Positions 8,350 to 14,597 of a DNA stretch of 28,487 nucleotides are shown piece after piece. Source of the DNA: JAMWDF01 sp964645405 (lineage in GTDB: Bacteria; Ratteibacteria; UBA8468; B48-G9; DSTR01); NCBI GenBank assembly GCA_964645405.1, contig CAZYCA010000002.1:1-28487 (forward strand), given 5' to 3'. Made by a program: the position numbers and the translations under genes. Under the pieces are notes generated by a model. That model made no database searches and had not been told where the DNA came from. It saw only the letters and a list, made by a program, of their open reading frames with translations. Position 1 is the first letter of the stretch. Every line of letters starts with the position of its first letter.

Positions 8350-9466
8350 AATAGGGTAGGTACTCAGCCAGAACCGGCTGGTTGAAATCGTCTACAAAAG
8401 GCTGGCCTGCTTTATTCATCTCTGTACCGCAAATCACCGGGACTTTCATATGCTGACAGGCCTGGAGAAAATTTTTTAGCCTGGCTACCTTTAATTTTTT
8501 TTCCTCCAAATCAGAAATATGCCAGTTTCTTTCGGGAATAATAGCCATCCCTTTTATCCCCTGGCTGAGAAAGAAATTTAGAAATAATTCCGTATCTTTT
8601 TCTCCTTCGCTGGTACCATCCAGCCAGGTACCGATGGGTATTCCACCTGCTTTTTCCATGCCAGCGACAACTTCTTTCAAAGAGGGAAAAAGTTTCTCCT
8701 CTGGTTCCACATATCCTGGACCGCCATACTTAATCAACCTGGTACGGAGAAGTTCCTGAAAATCCTGAGGTTTATTCTTTCTTAAACTGGCTATTTCTTG
8801 TTGCGGTCGCTGCAAAATCTCGCTCCAGAAAGCATCTACCTTAGCACCAAGTTTTGCTTCTGAAACTATCTGATAAGCCATAACAATATGTCTTTCTGTA
8901 GGATTACCTGATGGTGTTAAGGGAAGAACATGTTCCTGATAATTTAAAGATATTTCCCCTAAAAACCGGTTAACCCTTTCTATTACCATCAGGTTACGAG
9001 CCTGTGCCATGTTTTTCAGCCTGTAGAAAAATTTTCCTTCTTCACTTTTTTCCCGGGGGAAACTGGAAAATCCCTGACCGCAAAGGTAAAAAATTCCTGG
9101 CTCTTTGGGCGAGTTTATCACCAGGTTCCTGTACTCCGGAACAAAAACCCTGGATTCCAATCCACCAGCGGCTTTCACCCTTAGTGTCCTGGCAACAGTC
9201 AATGTCTCTTCCAGCCCTTCCAGTGTGTCAAAATCAACTGTTCCTACCCAGACCAGACCAGTCCTCCAGGCTTCAAAGACAACCCTTGCTGGAGACCATC
9301 CTCTGTAGTTGAAAGAATGAAAAGTATGTAGATGCAGGTTTAACCAGCCGGCATACTGGCGCTGCGCAACTATCTTTCCCTTTTTAATGCAGGAAAGAAG
9401 TTTTTGAAAAGATTCCTGCCTTACCCTGGCATCAAAATCAGAAAGACAGACTATCAAATTTTCCAT
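8318..9466 (-). CDS. PHP-domain metal-dependent hydrolase-like protein
   Basis: A 382-aa protein with a PHP-type start after a 40-residue N-terminal extension: NLHLHTFHSF carries the H-x-H-T metal motif. This is followed by the AWRTGLVWVGTVDFDTLEG segment at the place of the usual TDHDT motif and by a GLESRVFVPEY motif with a conserved Glu. The His of motif II is Phe here; I recall related proteins with the same VDFD form, so this looks like a subfamily trait and not a mutation. INSPKEPGIFYLCGQGF is another subfamily block. PHP proteins are phosphoesterases using two or three metals; the substrate is unknown. The gene is convergent with and overlaps the propeller protein gene by 32 bp. Its ATG at 9466 lacks a ribosome site and follows a -10 box by 8 bp, so the transcript may be leaderless. 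Confidence 0.72.
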   Translation of the reverse strand: MENLIVCLSDFDARVRQESFQKLLSCIKKGKIVAQRQYAGWLNLHLHTFHSFNYRGWSPARVVFEAWRTGLVWVGTVDFDTLEGLEETLTVARTLRVKAAGGLESRVFVPEYRNLVINSPKEPGIFYLCGQGFSSFPREKSEEGKFFYRLKNMAQARNLMVIERVNRFLGEISLNYQEHVLPLTPSGNPTERHIVMAYQIVSEAKLGAKVDAFWSEILQRPQQEIASLRKNKPQDFQELLRTRLIKYGGPGYVEPEEKLFPSLKEVVAGMEKAGGIPIGTWLDGTSEGEKDTELFLNFFLSQGIKGMAIIPERNWHISDLEEKKLKVARLKNFLQACQHMKVPVICGTEMNKAGQPFVDDFNQPVLAEYLPYFIHSARILFA

Positions 9467-9474
9467 AATTATTC

Positions 9475-9503
9475 ATCATAACCTGAGAGCTTTTATCGGG
9501 CAA
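9475..9503 (-). promoter_or_regulatory. Promoter of the PHP-domain gene (probably leaderless)
   Basis: On the minus strand TTGCCC (9498-9503) is followed after 17 bp by TATGAT (9475-9480). Only eight bases separate the -10 box from ATG 9466. Confidence 0.5.
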
Positions 9504-9562
9504 GTTTTTTCTTTCATGTGAAAAGGAAGACGCTGAAGTTTTCTTTTCTCTCTTTCTGATAG

Positions 9563-9568
9563 TAAAAT
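9563..9568 (+). promoter_or_regulatory. Possible -10 box of the permease operon
   Basis: TAAAAT lies five bases before ATG 9574 and there is no Shine-Dalgarno sequence, which suggests a leaderless mRNA. No convincing -35 box is visible, so the call is weak. Confidence 0.35.
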
Positions 9569-9573
9569 AACAT

Positions 9574-10323
9574 ATGCTTCTGGCAAAATCATTAGTCCTG
9601 GGTCTTGCTGGCGGTTTTATCTCCGGCCTTACAGGCATGGGCGGTGGTTCCCTTTTTGTGCCGGTGTTTTTCTTTTTTTTTGACTTACCCATCAAAGTTT
9701 CCATAGGCACCAGCCTCCTGGTGATTCTTTTCTCTTCTTCTTCAGCCTTAATCACTCACTGGAGAGGAAACCAGGTCTGCGGATATCTTTCTCTTTCCAT
9801 AATTGCCGGAGGGATTCTGGGAGCCAGATTAGGTGCTTTTCTCACCGCTATTTTACCGGATACTTTTGTTAAGTTTTTTTTCATCATACTGGTGGTAGTC
9901 ACTGGATGGAAAATGTGGTCAGGACAGAATCAGCCTGATAAAGAAGAAAACCAGTTTTCACCCCCAGTACCTGTCTGGAAGGGACTACTGGTTGGTATGG
10001 CTGGTGGGGTAGTCTCAGGTATGGGCGGGGTAGGCGGTGCCATCATCATCGTGCCCTTACTTCATCTCTGTCTTCATGTGCCCATGAGAATCTGCATTGG
10101 TACGGTGCTGACTGCTGTCTTTTTCAACGCTTTCTCCGGAAGTCTCGGTTACTGGTCGGAAAATCTGATGGAAATAGAGATTGGTTTTCTGGTAGGTTTG
10201 GCTGCCATGGTGGCAGCACCTTTTGGAGCCAGAATGAGCATGCGGATGAATCAGGCTAAACTTAGAAAAATCTTTGCCATAGTACTGATTATCGGTGGGC
10301 TGGCTACTTTTTTGAAAAGATGA
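9574..10323 (+). CDS. TauE/SafE family membrane permease (sulfite/organosulfonate exporter-type)
   Basis: A 249-aa polytopic inner-membrane protein with about seven or eight hydrophobic segments. It has the two internal halves typical of the TauE/SafE family: GLAGGFISGLTGMGGGSLFV near the N-terminus and GMAGGVVSGMGGVGGAIIIV around residue 145, each followed by a strand-helix unit (IGTSLLVILFSS and IGTVLTAVFFNA). Family members move sulfite, sulfonates or related anions, but many are uncharacterised, so the substrate is open. The length is normal for the family. The stop overlaps the next start (ATGA at 10320), making the following RNase H-like gene translationally coupled. A functional link between the two is not obvious. 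Confidence 0.88.
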   Translation: MLLAKSLVLGLAGGFISGLTGMGGGSLFVPVFFFFFDLPIKVSIGTSLLVILFSSSSALITHWRGNQVCGYLSLSIIAGGILGARLGAFLTAILPDTFVKFFFIILVVVTGWKMWSGQNQPDKEENQFSPPVPVWKGLLVGMAGGVVSGMGGVGGAIIIVPLLHLCLHVPMRICIGTVLTAVFFNAFSGSLGYWSENLMEIEIGFLVGLAAMVAAPFGARMSMRMNQAKLRKIFAIVLIIGGLATFLKR

Positions 10324-11204
10324 ATCTACAACTGGGTATAGATGAAAATGGTCTTGGTCCTCTCCTGGGACCACTGGTTATTACCGGAATGCTTTTAGAA
10401 GGAAAAATTCAGGAATGGTTTCCCGGGATTGCCGATAGCAAAAAATTTTTTATTTCCTCTGTCAGGGAAAGCCGGAAAAAACTGGAGTTATTTTCCCTGG
10501 CTATCTTCCACGCTCTCCATGGCTATCTTCCTGAAAATCCCGCCTGTTTTATTAAAAACGTTGCTCCCCGGGCTGGCTGCCTGACAGGTACTGAGTTTTG
10601 CTGGTCCTGTCTTGCCTCTTCCTTCACTTACTGCCAGGAAGAAGAAATCATCAATCTTTCTGTTTCTTTGCGCCAGTGGGAAGAAAAACAGAAAGTGAAG
10701 CTAAAAAATTTGTACTGCGAGATATTTTGTCCTGCTTGTTTGAATGCTCTTTTTCAGCAGGGACATTCTAAATCCTTTATTGATTTCTGCGGTTTTGCCG
10801 AAGTTATTCGTTATCTGGCAACGGACACAGCTACCATCCAGGCTGGAAAAATCGGCGGCACAAAAAACTATCTTACCTGGCTGCGGTATAGTTTTCCAGA
10901 AGCCCGCATTAAAATCCTGAAAGAAACTCACCAGCTATCCACCTACCAGCTTATCTTTCCGGAGAAAGTCTACACTCTTAATTTCTCTGTAGAGGTGGAA
11001 AAAAAGTCTTTTGCCGCTGCTTCTGCTTCTCTTATCGGTAAGTTTGTCCGGGAACTTTTTATGGAAAGTATCAACAAAAAACTGGATAGCAACTTTCGTA
11101 TTTCAGGTTACCGGGATAAAAAGACCAGGGCTTTTCTCATCGGGCTTTTGCCTCAACTGGAAGAAAAGAATATCCCTTCCCGTTGCCTGATACGAAATGC
11201 CTGA
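10320..11204 (+). CDS. Uncharacterised RNase HII/HIII-like (RNase H fold) protein with CxxC pairs
   Basis: The 294-aa protein begins GIDENGLGPLLGPLVITG (residues 6-23), which parallels the G-x-DEAGRGPLAGP motif of RNase HII; D8 and E9 match the first two catalytic acids. ADSKK (39-42) matches the DSKKL motif. The FAAASASLIGKFVRE segment (231-245) parallels the IAAASIIAK-x-x-RD motif. IDF at 154-156 could supply a further acid. The centre differs from classical RNase HII: it carries CxxC pairs at 94-97 and 137-140 plus C87, C105 and C133, and a G-G-T-K-N-Y block followed by STYQL. I recall unnamed planctomycete proteins with a similar GIDENGLGP start and GGR-x-Y block, so this is probably a separate RNase H-like family. 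Activity on RNA-DNA hybrids is possible but unproven. It is coupled to the permease by ATGA and followed after 14 bp by an oxidoreductase gene. Confidence 0.72.
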   Translation: MNLQLGIDENGLGPLLGPLVITGMLLEGKIQEWFPGIADSKKFFISSVRESRKKLELFSLAIFHALHGYLPENPACFIKNVAPRAGCLTGTEFCWSCLASSFTYCQEEEIINLSVSLRQWEEKQKVKLKNLYCEIFCPACLNALFQQGHSKSFIDFCGFAEVIRYLATDTATIQAGKIGGTKNYLTWLRYSFPEARIKILKETHQLSTYQLIFPEKVYTLNFSVEVEKKSFAAASASLIGKFVRELFMESINKKLDSNFRISGYRDKKTRAFLIGLLPQLEEKNIPSRCLIRNA

Positions 11205-11218
11205 GAAGGAGGAAAAAA

Positions 11219-12250
11219 ATGAAGGAAAGTCTCATAAAAATTGTTCTCGTCGGTTGTGGTGGTATCAGCAGGGCCTGGGTCAGACCCCTTCTGGAGAAGA
11301 AAGAAGCATCTTTGATTGGTCTGGTGGATATCAATCCGCAGGCAGCAGAAAAATTAGCCAGCCAGTTTAATCTGAAGAATGTTGCCATAGAGACAAATCT
11401 CACTTCTGCCCTTCAATGCCTGAAACCAGATGCTGTCTTTGACTGTACCACCCCGGAATCCCATTATCCAGTAGCCCTTACTGCTTTCCAGCACCACTGC
11501 CATGTCCTGGCAGAAAAACCCATGGCTGACACTCTTGCCCATGCCAGAACCCTGGTGGAGACAGCTGCCAAAAAAAACCTTGTCTATGCCATCATCCAGA
11601 ACCGACGGTATAACCGCTGGATTAGAGGAATTGTCCGTCTGGTACGTTCCAGAAAAATAGGGACACTGACGACCTTAACCAGTGACTTCTTCATTGGTGC
11701 GCACTTTGGCGGATTTCGCGACAGAATGAAGCATGTACTTCTTCTGGATATGGCTATTCACACTTTTGATGCTGCCAGATTTATCTCTGGAGCTGACCCT
11801 GTTTCTGTTTTTTGCCGGGAATGGAACCCGGCTGGTTCCTGGTATGACTACGATGCTTCAGCCATAGCACTTTTTGAAATGACCGGTGGCCTGGTCTACT
11901 CTTACCGTGGAAGCTGGTGTGCGGAAGGAATGAACACTTCCTGGGAAAGCGCCTGGAGACTGATTGCCACGAAAGGTAGTGCCATCTGGGACGGAGGGGG
12001 TAACTGTCAGGCAGAAAGGGTGAAAGGAAAGACCGGTTTTAAAAGAGAATTAGAAAAAGTAGAAGTTAAATTTCCGGAGTTTCCTGCTTCTCAGGAAGGA
12101 CACGCTGGCCTCATAGATGAGTTTCTCAGATGCGTCAGGCAGGGCAAGAAACCTCTCACCTCCGGAGAAGATAACATCAAGAGTCTGGCTATGGTGATAG
12201 CAGCGATAGAAAGCAGTCAGAAAAACAAGGTGGTAAAAGTCAGCTGGTGA
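11219..12250 (+). CDS. Gfo/Idh/MocA family NAD(P)-dependent oxidoreductase
   Basis: A 343-aa cytoplasmic enzyme. The start ATG 11219 has AAGGAGG six bases upstream; an in-frame ATG at 11183 would add 12 basic residues overlapping the previous gene and has no ribosome site. The N-terminal Rossmann motif is VLVGCGGISRAW, then a GLVDINPQAAEK segment for the cofactor ribose. LAEKPMA holds the EKP motif with the catalytic-site Lys, and LLLDMAIHTFDAARF holds the family's conserved Asp-His region. The length is normal. Members oxidise or reduce sugars, inositols and amino sugars, or act on glycosides; the exact substrate cannot be read here. It is third in the permease/RNase H-like operon and ends 3 bp from the convergent hldD gene. 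Confidence 0.9.
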   Translation: MKESLIKIVLVGCGGISRAWVRPLLEKKEASLIGLVDINPQAAEKLASQFNLKNVAIETNLTSALQCLKPDAVFDCTTPESHYPVALTAFQHHCHVLAEKPMADTLAHARTLVETAAKKNLVYAIIQNRRYNRWIRGIVRLVRSRKIGTLTTLTSDFFIGAHFGGFRDRMKHVLLLDMAIHTFDAARFISGADPVSVFCREWNPAGSWYDYDASAIALFEMTGGLVYSYRGSWCAEGMNTSWESAWRLIATKGSAIWDGGGNCQAERVKGKTGFKRELEKVEVKFPEFPASQEGHAGLIDEFLRCVRQGKKPLTSGEDNIKSLAMVIAAIESSQKNKVVKVSW

Positions 12251-12253
12251 AAC

Positions 12254-13216
12254 TCAAATATAAGCCTGATTTTTCAGGTATCCCACATACTCGGAGACAG
12301 ACTCTTCCAGTTGTCTGAAAACATGATTACAGCCAGCCATTCTCAATTTCCTTAAATCGGCTTCTGTAAAATACTGGTATTGATTTTTGAGGTTTTCTGG
12401 CATATCTATGTATGTAATCTGCGGTTCCATATTTAAAGCCTGAAAAAGTGCCCGTACTAAATCGTTAAAAGTTCGTGCTTTCCCCGTCCCCACATTATAA
12501 ATACCTTTTTTCTCAGGATGCGTAAAAAAATACCACATTACCTCCACCGCATCCTTTACATAGACAAAGTCCCTTTTCTGCTCACCATCACCGTAATCCT
12601 GCCGGTAGGACTTGAATAAAAAGGCCCGTCCTTCCTTTCTTATTCTTTCATAGGTTTTAACAACCACACTTCTCATCTCTCCTTTGTGATACTCATTGGG
12701 TCCGAAAACATTGAAGAACTTAAAACCGGTTACCTTTCCTGAAAGGTTGTTTTGAATAACCCAGAGGTCAAACTTCTGTTTGGACCAGCCGTAAAGGTTG
12801 AGAGGTTTCAGTTTCAGGGAAAAATGGTCCTCATCAGAGAAACCAAACTCTCCCCGGCCGTAGGTGGCTGCTGAAGAAGCATAAAGAAAATGAACATTTT
12901 TCTGGAGAGCCCACTCTGCCAGACTTTTAGAGTAAAGATAGTTATTTTTCATCAGGTAGTCTTCATCTGTTTCTGTGGTGGAACTGCAGGCACCCAGGTG
13001 GACAAGAAAATCAATCCGTCCTAACTTTGTGGAAGTAAGTTTTTCTAAAAACTTATCCTTGTCCAGACAATCTATAATCTTTTTCCCTTTCAGATTCTTT
13101 TTTTTGTCCTCGTCAAACTCATCTACCACAATAATATCCTCCAGCCCGGCCTGGTTCAGCCGCCAGATAAAAACACTGCCAATAAATCCTGCGCCCCCGG
13201 TAACCACTATCTTCAC
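12254..13216 (-). CDS. hldD: ADP-L-glycero-D-manno-heptose 6-epimerase
   Basis: This 320-aa short-chain dehydrogenase-type enzyme converts ADP-D-glycero-D-manno-heptose to the L-glycero form used in the lipopolysaccharide inner core. The N-terminal VTGGAGFIGS binds NADP, and VVDEFD and HLGACSSTTETD match the family. The catalytic Ser/Tyr/Lys set is seen in YASSAATYG and LYGWSK. FNVFGPNEYHKGEMRSVV and DYGDGEQKRDFVYVKD are HldD signatures. The start is GTG 13216, supported by GGAGG six bases upstream; this codon gives the expected N-terminus directly before the Rossmann strand. It is monocistronic here, convergent with the oxidoreductase and divergent from the nitroreductase. Confidence 0.93.
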   Translation of the reverse strand: MKIVVTGGAGFIGSVFIWRLNQAGLEDIIVVDEFDEDKKKNLKGKKIIDCLDKDKFLEKLTSTKLGRIDFLVHLGACSSTTETDEDYLMKNNYLYSKSLAEWALQKNVHFLYASSAATYGRGEFGFSDEDHFSLKLKPLNLYGWSKQKFDLWVIQNNLSGKVTGFKFFNVFGPNEYHKGEMRSVVVKTYERIRKEGRAFLFKSYRQDYGDGEQKRDFVYVKDAVEVMWYFFTHPEKKGIYNVGTGKARTFNDLVRALFQALNMEPQITYIDMPENLKNQYQYFTEADLRKLRMAGCNHVFRQLEESVSEYVGYLKNQAYI

Positions 13217-13236
13217 TTTCTTCCTCCAGGTTTTTC

Positions 13237-13265
13237 AATATAACCTATGAGCGGAAATAACTCAA
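13237..13265 (-). promoter_or_regulatory. Promoter of hldD
   Basis: On the minus strand TTGAGT (13260-13265) is followed after 17 bp by TATATT (13237-13242). The predicted start lies about 14 nt before GTG 13216, just ahead of the GGAGG site. Confidence 0.6.
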
Positions 13266-13293
13266 CAGTGTGTTTCTCATCCCCCATCTATCG

Positions 13294-13302
13294 TGGTATA
13301 AT
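13294..13302 (+). promoter_or_regulatory. Extended -10 promoter of the exported nitroreductase
   Basis: TGGTATAAT combines a perfect TATAAT hexamer (13297-13302) with the upstream TG of an extended -10 element. No good -35 is seen, as is usual for this class. Transcription should begin near 13309, leaving a very short leader that contains AGGAGG (13313-13318). Confidence 0.6.
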
Positions 13303-13322
13303 TCAGATTGACAGGAGGCAGA

Positions 13323-13973
13323 ATGAGAGAGAAAACATGGTTGACAGTACTTTTCGTAGTTTTCATGTGGTTTGCCTTTTCTTATGGTCAGGAGATGCAA
13401 GCTATCTCTTTGCCGAAACCTCAGACTAGTGGTGGCAAACCTCTTATGGAAACACTCAGTCTCAGAAAATCAGCCCGGGAGTTCAGCAGTGAAGAACTAC
13501 CCTTACAAACTCTTTCCAATCTCCTCTGGGCAGCTTTCGGTATCAACCGACCGGAATCAGGTAAAAGGACAGCACCCTCAGCAGTCAACTGGCAGGAAAT
13601 TGATATTTATGTAGCCACTTCCAGTGGGGTCTATCTTTACGACGCTAAAACCAATCAACTTAAACCTGTGGTCTCCGGAGACCAGAGAAGTGCGTTTGGA
13701 CGGCAATCCTTTGTTAGAACAGCGCCGGTGGTACTGGCCTATGTAGCAGATTTCTCCAGAATGGGAAAAGCTTCACCAGGTGATAAAGAATTCTACTCTG
13801 CAGTTGATACTGGTTTCATCAGTCAAAATGTTTATCTTTTCTGTGCCTCAGCAGGTCTTAATACTGTCGTTTTAGGTATAGTGGACAGAAACACTCTGGC
13901 TACCACGCTTGGCCTTAAACCGGAGCAGAAGATTATTCTGACCCAGCCGGTAGGATATCCACCGAAAAGATAG
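13323..13973 (+). CDS. Exported SagB-type nitroreductase-family flavoprotein
   Basis: The start is ATG 13323, four bases after AGGAGG; an upstream in-frame ATG at 13308 lies before that site and is unlikely. The 216-aa product has a signal peptide (MREKTWLTVLFVVFMWFAF, cleavage near SYG-Q). The nitroreductase fold follows: SLRKSAREF with the FMN-binding Arg residues, LQTLSNLLWAAFGIN, TAPSAVNWQEIDIYV, and the C-terminal YLFCASAGLNTVVLGIVD helix and strand. This is the SagB/thiazole-oxidase-like branch by sequence style. FMN enzymes are usually cytoplasmic, so an exported copy would need Tat export or periplasmic flavinylation; no twin-Arg motif is visible. The substrate is unknown. Confidence 0.8.
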   Translation: MREKTWLTVLFVVFMWFAFSYGQEMQAISLPKPQTSGGKPLMETLSLRKSAREFSSEELPLQTLSNLLWAAFGINRPESGKRTAPSAVNWQEIDIYVATSSGVYLYDAKTNQLKPVVSGDQRSAFGRQSFVRTAPVVLAYVADFSRMGKASPGDKEFYSAVDTGFISQNVYLFCASAGLNTVVLGIVDRNTLATTLGLKPEQKIILTQPVGYPPKR

Positions 13974-13987
13974 GCACCCGGAAAATC

Positions 13988-14539
13988 TCACTCCACAAGG
14001 AAAGGATTAGCCAGCACTGCATAAAGAGGACGAGGATAGCCAATATTGAAAATTGCTCCGGCTTTGACCACATCCAGATTACCATTTTCACTGAGAAAAT
14101 CTTTTTCTATCCATCCAGCCAGGCATCTGGCTACCACCAGACTGTGATAACCAATTACCATTTCTTTTTCCCACCGGCATTCAATGTTAGCTACGCATTC
14201 CCTGATGAGAGGAACTTTCACCAGGCTGGCTGGTTCCACTGATAGCCCGGCTTTTTCCAGCTCGCTTTCACTGGGTGGGATTTCCTCTCCACAAATTTCC
14301 GCTGCTTTAGCCAGAGACCGAGTGACAACATTAATCACCAGTTCCCCTGTCCTTTTAATATTCTGGTAAGTGTGGCTTGGGCGGCCAATGGCAATACCAA
14401 TCTCGGTAGGAGAAAGATTAGTATAGGCGCCAAATGTTCCCGCATTGACAATGCCTGTCTGGTGAAGGGTGGTAATGATGATAATCGGCCTGGCGGTAAC
14501 CAGTTTTGTCAGCCCTGCAGTGAGATATTTCTTTGCCAT
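13988..14539 (-). CDS. Flavin reductase-like FMN-binding split-barrel protein
   Basis: A 183-aa protein matching the flavin reductase domain family: an N-terminal KLVTARPIIIITT strand, then GIVNAGTFGAYTNLSPTEIGIAI (the FMN phosphate-binding loop), TYQNIKRTGELVINVV, and a central ECRWEKEMVIGYHSLVVARC strand pair. Such proteins reduce free flavin or act as small NAD(P)H-flavin oxidoreductases in the cytoplasm. The start ATG 14539 has AGGAG about seven bases upstream. It is convergent with the nitroreductase (14 bp apart) and divergent from the GH38 gene; the two flavoproteins are not on one transcript. Confidence 0.85.
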   Translation of the reverse strand: MAKKYLTAGLTKLVTARPIIIITTLHQTGIVNAGTFGAYTNLSPTEIGIAIGRPSHTYQNIKRTGELVINVVTRSLAKAAEICGEEIPPSESELEKAGLSVEPASLVKVPLIRECVANIECRWEKEMVIGYHSLVVARCLAGWIEKDFLSENGNLDVVKAGAIFNIGYPRPLYAVLANPFLVE

Positions 14540-14561
14540 AGTCTGCTCCTTTCACTTCTAT

Positions 14562-14591
14562 TTTACAGCAAAACAACATGGATATTAAAAT
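14562..14591 (+). promoter_or_regulatory. Promoter of the GH38 gene (leaderless)
   Basis: TTTACA (14562-14567) is followed after 18 bp by TAAAAT (14586-14591). ATG 14598 starts six bases after the -10 box and no Shine-Dalgarno sequence precedes it. Confidence 0.55.
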
Positions 14592-14597
14592 ATCTTG

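Noticed and set aside
9200..9240. Loss of the motif II His in the PHP-domain protein as an inactivating change
   Set aside because: The VDFD form fits a recalled subfamily with the same INSPxEPG block, so it looks like a normal variant.
11183..11218. ATG 11183 as the start of the Gfo/Idh/MocA oxidoreductase
   Set aside because: It overlaps the previous gene and has no ribosome site, while ATG 11219 has AAGGAGG six bases upstream.
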